This document shows, piece after piece, positions 1 through 10,300 of a stretch of 21,485 bases of DNA (its first letter is position 1; each line of letters opens with the position of its first letter). The notes under the pieces were generated by a model, which did not search any database, was not told the origin of the DNA, and saw nothing but the letters and a program-made list of their open reading frames with translations. Position numbers and translations under genes: made by a program. Origin of the DNA: Sphacelaria rigidula (lineage: Eukaryota > Phaeophyceae > Sphacelariales); contig CAXNAA020000414.1 in the NCBI GenBank assembly GCA_964200075.2, forward strand, positions 1-21,485. The letters run 5' to 3'.

Positions 1-345
1 AAATCGGACACCGTTAAGGGCTCGTATGAACATAACGGACTTTACTTATGGGACAGAGGAAGTACCATATCATGGTGAAACACGGTCCACGGAAACGAGA
101 ACGACTTCGTGCTATTTTTGTTCCTTTGAATTATCCAAGGAAAAGCGAAGACCCGATCATATATATAAGGAGCATAAACTCGTGAAGCGTGGTCCATTCG
201 TTTGTTCAACGTGCTCTTTTCCCTTTTTCCTTCAATAGATATTGACCACACCAGCGTCGAGCGTTACGGGTTCTATGCTGATAGCCACACCATTTTAGAA
301 CAACGGTTTTCGAATCCGTGCGCAGGGATAGTCCCTTTCGAAAGC
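1..345. other. Noncoding, no supported gene
   Basis: Short open frames occur on both strands, but none has recognisable protein character or splice sites I trust. If the AT-hook exon that ends at 346 on the minus strand really continues, its donor (GTTAGT just after the CCGCGG at about 358-363) would put this stretch in an intron. Confidence 0.4.
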
Positions 346-1719
346 CTAGCACATACAACTAACCCGCGGCGCGATGACGGGCTGTACGTATGGCGCGTCT
401 TCAACACTCCCGTCTTCCTCCGATACTTTCTTCTTGCTGCCGAGAGGTCGTCCCCTCCCTCGCCTTTTGGACTTGGGGGGCTCGGTCCCGTTTGGGTCGT
501 GGAAGCCACTACCGTTGTTATTGCCGTCGGTGTTGCGAGGGAAAGCCGCGGTTGCCGCGGTTGCCGCGGTTGCCGCAGCCGTCACGCCGGCCGCCGCGCT
601 GGCGGCCGCGGTTGTGTAGGGACGGCTACCGGTCGCGGCTGGCGCCATGGCCGTCGTCTGACCAACATTAACGTCAACTCCACTACTTGGTGCCGCCGAC
701 AGCGTTCCGTTTTGACTAATACTACTGACGCTACCGTTGTGACTAGTAAATTGGGACTGAACGCAGTCACTAGGAGGCGAAGGCGTCGCCGCCGGCGATG
801 CAGCTTGTGGAGGTGCCACGGCTGTGCTACTGGCAGCGCTAACCGACGGCACTGGTGGTGGTGTTGCTGTCACCAGCGTACTTGGAGCACCGTCACTTAC
901 GCCCACGCTATCCTGTGCCACAGCGACAGCGGGAGTAGCGCAGGTCGGCGCTGAGTTCTGCGGGCTCGTGGCGCTCACCACAGGCTGCGGAAGTTCTAGC
1001 ACTAGCGGAAGACAAGATGGCCCTGCGCAGGTCGGCGGCAACGAGGCGGGGGCGGTTGTGTCGGCTACAGCAGAGGCGTCGCCCGGCGTCGGTACAGTCG
1101 CATCGGTACATTCGTTACAGCCGAGAGCGGCCGTTGTGAAGTTTGGGGTGGTGGTTGCCTCTGTTGGTGGTGGTCGGGTGTGCTGCTTCTCCTGTTGAGG
1201 GCAGAGAGCCGAGGAGAGCGAGGCGGGTGGCGGTGGGGGTGTAGCGGCAGGGATTTTATCTTCGTCGCTGCTGCTGCTGTCCAGTGCGATAGCCATGGCG
1301 GGGGTGGTGCCGAAAGCCAAAGAAGAGGCGGCCCGCGGCGTCACAAGGGCGACATCGGGCACGGCGGCGATGTTGGCGGCGGAGCATGACGACGCGCTAG
1401 TGTTTACGGTGTTGGAGGCGGGGATGACCGGGGGTTGTTGTGCGGAAGGGTTCGGGATCGCGGTCGTTGCTGATGATTGTAGCTCGCTTGCTTTTCTTTT
1501 CAACGGTGATAACTCGGACCCACCGTCAGGAACCATCAATGGCTCCGAGCCATTCTCCATTACAGGTGGTGGAGCTGCTGGTCTCACCACCGGTGGTAGG
1601 ACCGGTGGCGCGTTTGGGGCCAACATAGCGTCAACAAGCGGAATGTGGAGGACGGCCCCGGAAAGTTGCTGTCGCGTTGAACGATCGTGCGAATCGTTGT
1701 TGTACTGGTACGCTTGCAA
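346..1719 (-). CDS. AT-hook motif protein, low-complexity (single large exon, 5' end uncertain)
   Basis: The frame is open for 457 codons and is by far the longest in the window. Most of it is Ala/Pro/Ser/Thr-rich and likely disordered. Near the C-terminus (residues 418-431, bases 427-468) is an AT-hook, KRRGRGRPLGSKKK, the family motif that binds the minor groove of AT-rich DNA. A basic PLKRKASEL patch (about 72-80) could be a nuclear signal, and DSSSSDED (147-154) looks like an acidic CK2-type site. The product is therefore probably nuclear and chromatin-associated. The frame opens at a TTG after a stop; the first in-frame ATG is residue 32 (bases 1624-1626). The true start is either that ATG or an upstream exon joined through an AG near 1672 or 1698. 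The last residues are odd, and a GTTAGT after CCGCGG could be a donor into a further exon. The 250-codon frame on the opposite strand is treated as a compositional shadow. No specific family beyond the AT-hook is recognised. Confidence 0.65.
   Translation of the reverse strand: MQAYQYNNDSHDRSTRQQLSGAVLHIPLVDAMLAPNAPPVLPPVVRPAAPPPVMENGSEPLMVPDGGSELSPLKRKASELQSSATTAIPNPSAQQPPVIPASNTVNTSASSCSAANIAAVPDVALVTPRAASSLAFGTTPAMAIALDSSSSDEDKIPAATPPPPPASLSSALCPQQEKQHTRPPPTEATTTPNFTTAALGCNECTDATVPTPGDASAVADTTAPASLPPTCAGPSCLPLVLELPQPVVSATSPQNSAPTCATPAVAVAQDSVGVSDGAPSTLVTATPPPVPSVSAASSTAVAPPQAASPAATPSPPSDCVQSQFTSHNGSVSSISQNGTLSAAPSSGVDVNVGQTTAMAPAATGSRPYTTAAASAAAGVTAAATAATAATAAFPRNTDGNNNGSGFHDPNGTEPPKSKRRGRGRPLGSKKKVSEEDGSVEDAPYVQPVIAPRVSCMC
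545..580. repeat. 9-bp tandem repeat inside the AT-hook exon
   Basis: Three exact copies of GCCGCGGTT are followed by a fourth, imperfect one (GCCGCAGCC). On the coding (minus) strand this gives an Ala/Thr run. Because the unit is a multiple of three, copy number can change without breaking the frame. Confidence 0.85.
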
Positions 1720-2139
1720 GTGCCGCAGTCACCTGTTGTGTTCGGCAGGGAGCGTGTCACGGGGAAAATAAGTTTGCTTCGTCAGCACGCATCCTGCCAT
1801 GGGAGGGTACTGTTCTGATTCAACCCTTGAGTCGAAACACAAAAACATTGAAACGTGTGCACAGTCAGTACTACGTTCGATACAACGTTTGAGTATACGA
1901 ACTATAAGTCCCAGTCACTCGGTACAAAAGTTAAGTGTTGTACTTTAGCCCGAGTGAACCATTGTTTTGGTCTTTATACGTACGAGTACTACAAGGTGAA
2001 TTGAAAGTTCAGGACCATGCCTATCAGACCCTTCCTATAAACTTCTAGATATTTTCGAAGAGGCCGCGAAAGCGAAATCAACCACCACTCGACAAGTCAC
2101 AGCTCTCCGCGAACGAAAGTGTCATCTATTACACCGTAA

Positions 2140-2223
2140 CAGAGGTATCTCAAACTCGAGGTTCCCCGTAAATATGATTTTACAGTCAAATATATCGGGA
2201 ACCTCGAATTTGAGATACCTCTG
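2140..2223. repeat. Long inverted repeat (27-bp arms)
   Basis: The left arm 2140-2166 (starting CAGAGGTATCTCAAACTCGA) is the reverse complement of the right arm 2197-2223 except for one position. An AT-rich loop of 30 bases separates them. Transcribed in either direction, it would form a near-perfect stem of small-RNA-precursor size. It could also be a short palindromic MITE. Confidence 0.9.
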
Positions 2224-3059
2224 ACAAGTACTCTCTGGGCGACCCTTGACTCTCACATCATATTCGTTGTACTTGTGGTCGTTTGACCACAGCTTCAACC
2301 TGTCTAGATCCGGTTAAAAAAACCAGAGGGTCTAAAAATCCGGCTACTTTCGCTGGATAAAAAACGAGTGCCATCAAACGACCGCGTTGCCAAGGGGTTC
2401 GCTTGCAAGTTGAAAACCACAAGGAAAACCCGACCGCACACAAGAGCATGCACACATGTAAAATGATACTAACGATCAAACCATACCAGACGACACACGA
2501 GCACGCCCACATCATACATCAATCATATCGACCGCGCGCAGCCCACGTGTACGAACAATGCGCGTGGCGGTGGAGGTAATCTGATACGTTTTTCACATCC
2601 GTAACAAGGCCAGCTCGCACCAATCACAAGCACGGACGGAGTTGAGCGAAAAAAAAAAGGCCGAACACACAAACGCAACCTAGCGTTCATCACTCCAGCT
2701 CGAAGGTGCACACGGTCCCCTTACGCAAGCATTTTTGCGCACGCTGGCGAGAACAAAATGGGAGCGCCTTTGTGAAGAGGAGACCGCACTCCTCCGTTGA
2801 CACTGCCTGTCACGCTGTACGGTTGTATTTACAGTAGCTCTCCACTGTCGTGTACAACACTACTATGTCATGTACCGCACCCAGTCACGATTCCATCAAA
2901 GTTGCAATCGCCACGACCGTCTCCTCATCATCTGTATATTCATTGCCTTACACTTGTCCTACAGTTGTATTTTGAAAAAAAAACTCTCATCCGTCACGGC
3001 CGGGGAGACAGAAAGCATATCTCCTGCATACAAGCTTTGCAAATACTCCACTTTTTAGG

Positions 3060-3600
3060 GGGGTACATACTGGCTGTACTGTTGTTCTGAACTGTCTATA
3101 CTTTCAGCTGCAGATGATGGGAACTCGTAGGCTACCACTGTTGCACTGTACTGCTCTACTGTACAGTCTGTACAGTACAGTAGGTATTTGACTGTAACGT
3201 CAATTTGTCTGTAGAAGGGCAGGCACGGGAGGATAAAAATGTGAATAAACGCCGCCACCAAAAAGCGAGAAGGGCGTAGAATTAATCCAGCCGTAGCGAT
3301 TTCGATGTGCCGCCGCCGTTTGTGTTTTCGAGGCGAGGTGCGTCAGGCACGGCTTCAGCTTCGGCTGCCTTGTGATCTGATGATGACGTTCTCACCTCAA
3401 TCCGGACGGCAAAAAAAGGAGGGTTGTTATAGTTGGCGGTGTTGTTGTTGTTCCATACTGTTACTGACTGTTGTCTGCACAGTCAGCTGTCTGTATACTA
3501 CAACAGTAGTACGAGTACCGGGCTTGCAGAGCAGACAGTCAGTATGACGGTGGTTGTGTCTAGTACGGTACGGTACTGTTGTACAGCAAAATCAGTATAA
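3060..3600. repeat. CTGTAC/GTACAG-rich tract
   Basis: ACTGT, CTGTAC and GTACAG words occur at high density. They include a perfect 9-bp-arm palindrome at about 3154-3182 (CTACTGTAC and GTACAGTAG) and clusters at about 3457-3600. Looser copies appear near 2830-2880 and 14975-15000. The tract is simple-sequence-like rather than coding. Confidence 0.6.
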
Positions 3601-4981
3601 ATATCCAAACTGTGTGCAGCCGACACAAACCGAAACAAAAACAGCACCAACCAACCAACCAGCCAGCACCGAACTGTCTGCAGAGGAAAGAATAAAGCAT
3701 AAAAACAACGAACTCTTGAAAACGGCACAGTTTTCAGTGGCGTATTTTGGACGTCACAAAATCGAAGACAAAAAATGTTCCCGATTTTATCCCAAAACAA
3801 CCAAGACACGACCAATATACCGGTATCTATCTGTACGAAGCGGTGAGGAGGATGAGAAGTGAAATGGACGCGAGAAAGGAAAAAACAAAACACCGAGACA
3901 CGAGAATATTCGGAGGTTGTTCAATTTTTGGAATACCCCGACCGGGAGCGTAACGTTGCCATGCCTACATAGCCATCTGTGATCGTGCGCGTGCCCCACC
4001 TTGTGATGATCACAACCCTTCACGAACTTGACTGCGCCCTGAACGAAGCACTTTTTGTCGGGTGATCTGTGCTGGGGGCCGCAAAGGTGCAGTCACTCCG
4101 ATGAATCATGGCCTTAACGAAATGGTTCTGTTCTTAAGCTGATTTTGGCCAATCATATCACGCAGGCGTTTTCCGCAGTATATTCCCTACACCCCAATAC
4201 CCCCGGGACTTGTTATGACTTCTCACACTGTTTGCATTTCTCTCGCCGCTTTTTATGGGTCGAAACAACACACACATTTCAAAGGAATCGGCAGTCGAAC
4301 AAGAAGAAGAGGCAACATCACCATCACAGTCAAACCGGTGCCGCGAAGTACACAACACAGCGTACATACAATAAAGGTCATGGAGGGTATGACAGCCAGA
4401 CTTCGGTATATTTTTACTTCCCCCTCGAGTTCTCGGAGCTTTGACGACGTTGTGTGTTTTGAATGACGACAAAGAGACTTGCTTCGGACTTTGCCAGCTT
4501 TCGAGTGCTGTAATAAAGTATCATGTTGCGTTCTGTGTCCGTGCTGCCTAAACAGTAGCTGATTGCCCGACGTTCCGCATGCTCACATCGGATAAGGAGT
4601 AGTAATAGCTTATCCCGGCTCGATTATGACGAGACGATAGGATACAGCAAGCAGAGAACACAAAATTTCTCCCTTCTCTTGAAAAGCACAACGTATGTGA
4701 TGGTGCAAAGTATGCGCAGGCTCTTTTTTTCGTGGATGTTTATTTTAGGTTTCCCTCACGCCCTTACTGGTGTTTTGATTCAATGGTGTGTGCAACAAAA
4801 AAACCCGTGCGCTCCACAGCGATCTTGGAAAGTTTGATCTGCTGTGAACTCGGCACAATTGGCAGCTAAACCGTGTGTGCCTTTGTGCGCGCTCTTCCGT
4901 GGCACCCTTCCCTGCCCCGTTCATTGCGACTCAGGGCGTGTTGTTGTATCGCAATAGAAGGGGCATGCGAGGTGCAATTTC

Positions 4982-5380
4982 ATGAGCGCCGATTACAGGA
5001 AACACAGAAACAACACCAGTACAGTTAGTTGTACCGTGGAGATGTTGAGGTCCCCAGAAGTAATGAACGCCCTATGGAGCGAGTGTGAAAAAAACTCGTG
5101 GCGGCCGGATCTTGACGAAGTCGATGTATCATCAGTCCGTCATATAGAGCGCATACGATTTTCTTTGGCAACGTCACATGGTGTAAAAAATAGCGACGCA
5201 TCACCTCTCTGGTCGTCACACGTGCCACCTATATCGCAAACATCTGCCCGACGCTGTGCACAAAAACGTGGTTCCTTTGGGATTTCATGTGTAGCTGCCT
5301 TTCCTTTTAATCAAGTTGGCACCCTTCCTATTCCTCGAACCCCTCGTATTCCATCATACATGTACCTGTTTCTGCTGTAG
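4982..5380 (+). CDS. Hypothetical ORF, unrecognised
   Basis: This 132-codon frame starts at a true ATG (MSADYRKHRN...). The first 65 or so residues have a protein-like mix of charged and hydrophobic residues, whereas the C-terminal third looks like translated noncoding DNA. It may be an exon that ends before about 5200. I found no domain, no convincing donor and no neighbour that suggests a role. An open frame runs opposite it (5025-5228), so chance is a real alternative. Confidence 0.2.
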   Translation: MSADYRKHRNNTSTVSCTVEMLRSPEVMNALWSECEKNSWRPDLDEVDVSSVRHIERIRFSLATSHGVKNSDASPLWSSHVPPISQTSARRCAQKRGSFGISCVAAFPFNQVGTLPIPRTPRIPSYMYLFLL

Positions 5381-7291
5381 TACGAGTATTGCGATAGAAC
5401 AAAAGGTGATACTGGCGCATCACATGTCTGCTTCGTGTTTGACTGGAGGGGCGCGATTCACGTGGAGTGTCGAAGACATCAGTGAGTGCCTTGGACGAGG
5501 ATTCCCACCTTCAATAGGAGGCGCGAAATCGACGGTGCACATGGAATAGAAGCGGTGATTTCACTAGTCCGAGCAAGGTTTTGTGACAAGGTGGAAGGAC
5601 CGTTTTAGACACGAGTCCGGAGGAATTTCATGCCTGCCGGGACGAACGCAGTAGAGGTGGAGAAACTACCAGTTTAGCTGACCACTACGGTGGTGGATCA
5701 CGGGTGTGTTCGAGAGATTTTTCGAGTGATCATGTCGGACCGATGATGCGGCCTGGCGGTCAAAGGGTACAACAGTCGCCACCCAGGCGATAAGGTAGAG
5801 CTGTAGATTATTTGCACGACGCAGGTCAGGCTGGAAGCTCTTTTACGTCGTTCTAGGGATACACAATCGCAGATGGATGGGTACGAGTTGCACCTGTTTG
5901 AAGGTTCGGCCTTGACTCATTTATTATTTGAGACAATGGGCCCATGTTGCAGTTCTTTCGACAAAAACACACAGACCGCTTGCAGAGAAAACCTGAAACC
6001 GCTAGTGCAGACCTTCGTCTGTGATCTACACCCGACCTCATGACACACAAATAATCGAATAGCTTTCACTACAACGGTACCTCTCCCCGTCACCAACTGG
6101 ATTGCAAAAAAGATGTCAGCAGAGGCACCGTAAACAATGAACGTTCGCACATATATCGAACCCCCTCAGAGTAGGAACTGTTGTACTGATACCCTGAACA
6201 ACCTCACAAATCACACGTGTACAAGACCGAACACATTAACACACACCATGACGAAAGAGAAACCAAATGCGCAGAATAATTGAACTCATCAATGAACAAC
6301 CCCGCCAACCACGTCATTTACTGATAGTATATATACTTCTCTAATGATATGTACAACCGTCGGTGACTTGCCCACCAAGCTTCAAGTTGGAAGAACTTTT
6401 GACGCTCTTTCCTCCGTTCAACGGACACATATCCTCTTTAAAATCCACAGTACTGTACTTGAAAGTCGTACCCTCCGTGGTCTTCGACTACCCACCCCGC
6501 CAAACGATACCCAAAATGTCTTTCCCCGTACCTACAGCTGAACCATATGAACTCTTGTCACAGGAACCCTGGACCGAACGTCAGATACGGGGCGCAAAGC
6601 ACAGGTTCAACCTTACGCCTGATAGCAAATAAACGCGATGTACGCTTGGTACGCCTCATGACACAGTATTTTGTGCATATCAGCTTTGCTCTTTTGATCT
6701 AATCCCACAAGAAGGAGTGCTTCGAACCGCCAGCTTCAGATATTCCATCCTGGTCCTTGCAAAAAGCGCAGCACGACGGCGGGAGAGGAAGAGGACACGG
6801 TCGAGAAGGGTGGCAACCGTCGGACGTGTCAATGAACTCCGGGCGGGAAGATCAAGTAACGCCTTCAGCCGTGAAATGCTACTCGCAATTTCCGCCAGAC
6901 GTCGGAGTGAGCGGACTCAGCGCTTGAACGTCATCCTTGTCACTGTCGGTATGGCCGTCGCTCTGCCGTTGCAGATACGCCCGTATGGCAAACACGTTCA
7001 CGTCGAACGACGATCGATCAAGAATTTTGCGTAAAATGACAAAACCCAGAGACATGACACCATGAGGTTTTCACTCATAAATGCTTGCCTCGGAGGCACA
7101 ACAAGGTATGGAAGGTAGTTAGCAAACAAAGCACTTGATTAACCAAATATTGCTTCACCCATCATGACCAAAACAATCGCAAGACCTAGCAACCTCGAGG
7201 AGAGCAATCGAGGCAAAATACTCGCTGGAGTGCACCATCACCACAAGACTCGGTCGTGACAGGGCTATCCTGTCGCCGCTCACGTTGGAGA
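5381..7291. other. Region between a weak ORF and the PX gene, mostly noncoding
   Basis: There is no gene here that I can support firmly. At about 6720-7030 GC rises and several frames on both strands look protein-like at once. On plus a reasonable 3' splice site (pyrimidine-rich, ending CCCACAAG near 6713) precedes a frame running to about 6926. On minus a frame running from near 7020 down to about 6883 also looks codon-like. These could be exons of an unrecognised gene or an alternative 3' end of the PX gene. Confidence 0.4.
6363..6632 (+). CDS. Hypothetical exon-like ORF, unrecognised
   Basis: Ninety codons are open on plus with no ATG at the start. The C-terminal half has protein-like composition, including PTAEPYELLSQEPWTERQ. 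A coding role would need an upstream exon, or a start at the internal Met at about residue 52. I do not recognise a family, and it may be a relic or a chance frame. Confidence 0.2.
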   Translation: MTCPPSFKLEELLTLFPPFNGHISSLKSTVLYLKVVPSVVFDYPPRQTIPKMSFPVPTAEPYELLSQEPWTERQIRGAKHRFNLTPDSK

Positions 7292-7351
7292 TCAATCTTG
7301 GGCGCGAAAGAGCTCGCCATGGTACGACATACCCGCAGAACTCTCCCGGTT
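7292..7351 (-). CDS. PX gene probable last exon
   Basis: After an 86-nt intron, an acceptor (TTTTTCAAAATAG) opens 19 codons in phase 0 to a TGA at 7292-7294 (NRESSAGMSYHGELFRAQD). The tract is only moderate and two other frames are open here, one running to 7186. The C-terminus could therefore differ. This is the least certain exon of the gene. Confidence 0.45.
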   Translation of the reverse strand, partial: NRESSAGMSYHGELFRAQD

Positions 7352-10300
7352 CTATTTTGAAAAATAGTCTTCCGCGCGGGCAAGTGACAAGTGCCGTAGA
7401 TCAACATGAATCACGCCAAGTAATACTCTTCACTCACCGTTGCCCCCGACTCCGATCGAGACTTGCTGATCCACGCGGATGGTGGGTGCGACTTCCCAAA
7501 CCCACCAGTGCTGCTGTGCTGACTACCGTTGATGATGCTCCCACCATGCCTGCTACTCCCCACCCCCGGCGTCGACGGTGCCGCGCCGTGCCGGCTAGAC
7601 GTCTGCAATACAGGAGCGTCGTCGAACAATACGTCCCTCAAGGACGGCAGCTTGGCCGAGATCATGCTCATCATGGAGGATGGGGCTACGGACGAAGCTG
7701 AAGGGGTAGTAGCCGCCGGAGGCGTTGTCGCTGTTCGTTTCGGTGATGGGGTGGATTCAAATATGCTGCTGAACTTCAACGACTTGATCGTCGAAGACAG
7801 ACTACTCTTTCCCGTGGCGGAAGAACCTTCCTTACTGTTGCTTTTCTCCTGGTCATGTCAGGGATTCGGCCAGGGTCAAAGAGGGCGATGTCGGGAGCGG
7901 GACGCATAGTCGGGTAGAAACTGTCATCGTACTGAGATCTGCCACTACATGTCCAACAGTCGCAGTGATTGCACAAGAAATCTTAAAAGCAAGGGTTAAT
8001 GTGATAACCGGCTTTGCGCACCATCCTCCGACTGTGACGCGTCTCACCTACAGCCATCTGGCTCGTATATACTAGACATTCCACCTGATGGGCAAGATCA
8101 AATAAGTGCAAGGCACAAAGAGAGTTCCTGCCCCACCGAAGGCAAGACAATATAACGTCAGAATAAGAGATGCCAAAGCCAGCGCCAACCACCACATTTT
8201 TGTCACTGGGCTCAATTTCTCACCCGCTTGACCTCGTCGCTCCGCCGTCGCGCAAGCGCTGTGGAATAGCTCGTAGGTGGACCGGGGAAAAAGAAGGCCT
8301 TGATTGCCTCGCTGGTGTCCCAAATCTGCCTTTGCCGGACTAGAATCTCTGAGAAGTACGCCTGAAACAGTAAGCGACAGTGGATGGCGGTAGCACCAAT
8401 GTTATGGGACCGTCATCAACCGGTCACCTCTTTTAGCGTGAAAAGGACCGACCCGTTTGCTGAGTTGGCAACATCAGCGATTCGCGTTTTTCGAGGCCGA
8501 GGTATCGAGCTCTGGATAAGCGAGAAAATCGAGTTTGGGAGACGGACGCTTGACGACAAGGAAGAGCACAGTGTTTACATTCCGGTACGTGTACCGCTTG
8601 GATGACACGTGCCGCACGCACAGCGACCAAAATCACAAACAAATTGAGAACACGAACCTAGTTATAGCATTTAGCGATTTTCTCACTTGGAGGGCTAGTC
8701 GTCGCTCATCCATAACACTGCAGGATTTTCCAGCGCCTGCGTTGCACCCCTGACAGGAACTGAGCAGCTTCACCACCACTGCGCCCTGGAAACAAGATGC
8801 ACGGCGTAAGAAGTGGAGCAAGCTCACCCAACTGCCTGACACGTGAAGCGTCATCGTGAAAATAGCGACAGCTCACGACCAGAACGCGGCTGTTTGACAT
8901 CCATTCGCAGACTGCACATTTAGGCCCTGACTCCATCTGTTTTTTTCACTGCGCTTTTCTGCGCCCCCCTCCCCTTTTTGTGCCCCATTTTTTCCTTTGC
9001 TCCTCATGTTGAAAACTTCGACCAACAATGTTTTCGTGAGATTGAGAGTGAAAAATGGGCAATAAGTTAATTGATCGTTTTGGTTCCAAAATGCCCCTCC
9101 ACGAGGTCCGATATGCTTCCAGTAGTAGCTTGCCACTGAGGCCCCTGATATCCCCAACTAGGATATCGATGTGTAGCTGTAATCGCACGCCAGTTTAACA
9201 GGCAAGAGATGCACACACAGAAAGTTTGGCTAAGGTGAATCGAATGATCAAAGCGACTCTCAATCAGCACTTTACACTCGATCTCATGAAAACGTTAGTG
9301 ATCCTACCGCACATTTCTTTCGCGGATCTCATGCTTCGCATATATTTCTCGGCGACATTTTCGACACGAGTTGTGTTTCTAGTCTTGTACCAGTACAAAA
9401 TGCCACATGATCCACAGAGAGAAATGTATATACTTCGAGTATCACTCACGCCGTGCTGTGGAATCCGCCATAACCTTCGCATGCTGAACAAACGGTCTCA
9501 TCCCATAACATGAAGAAGGTGGAAAAAACTAGAGTTTTTATCCTCCCTCTTCAATCTCCTCGCCCCAGACCTCGCATCCTTATTTTCCTTGTATGTGTGC
9601 ATGTGTGTGTTGTGTGTACTGTCTGTACGCATACGAGCTGGGCCAGCAGTAAATCACGCATTCGCTTTTCACACCACAACTTCTCAAGCTTTCCAAATCA
9701 GCGCGACTTGAGCATATCGCTGTAAAGTGTAAACCAACCTGGTAGCACACGGCACCGCCGCTGAAAAAAAAAGAAAAAGAAGCAATGTCCTGTATAATAT
9801 TCACGTATGACCTCAATGACGGACAGAAAAAATAAACTGAGATTCGAACTGATGAACTCCATCATTGGAGTCTCCTGTATCACTTGAATCAAAGGGGCAC
9901 GACTGTGTCACACGAAAAGTGCGATGCCGCGCCCAATTCGAGGTTTTTTGGTCGAAACTTTACTAGAACGTCACTGCCTACACGTCGTTCAAGTTTCACG
10001 CCAGAAGTTAACCCTTAGACCGCGAGGTTAGTCTTCTGTTGAATCGGCATCAATTACAAGTGAAAAAAAGTATGCATGATCCAGAAAGACTAATGTCGCG
10101 GTCCAAGGGTCAAACTAGGCTAGTGAACGGTGGGGGACGGGGACCACGTGAGGAGGCCTGGTTTGACTGTTGAACAGAGCTCCCACGTGATACCCATCCC
10201 CCACTGTAGTACTAGCCTGGCTTCACCCATATACGACGAGGGTATGTCACCTGCTGAATCGGCATCAATTTTTACTTGAAAATATCATGCGTCATCCAGA

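Larger units (their letters stand above)
1720..4981. other. Intergenic or intronic DNA, no supported gene
   Basis: About 3.3 kb with only short, mutually overlapping open frames. It contains the long hairpin at 2140-2223, a smaller hairpin with 7-bp arms and a GTTT loop (2274-2291), and the CTGTAC-rich tract at about 3060-3600. A CCAA microsatellite (about 3646-3664) lies just downstream of a TATAAAT (about 3595-3602). The frame at 3554-3862 after that TATA-like site has no recognisable domain and was not called. Confidence 0.5.

Noticed and set aside
296-318. T-arm-like TTCGAATCC suggesting a tRNA
   Set aside because: The loop would be nine bases, and no D arm, anticodon arm or acceptor stem can be paired around it.
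202-954. 250-codon plus-strand frame
   Set aside because: Arg/Cys-rich translation of the complement of the AT-hook exon; treated as a shadow.
9830-9890. Minus-strand TTCGAATC with a nearby hairpin, possible tRNA
   Set aside because: The T stem has two mismatches in five pairs and no acceptor stem closes.
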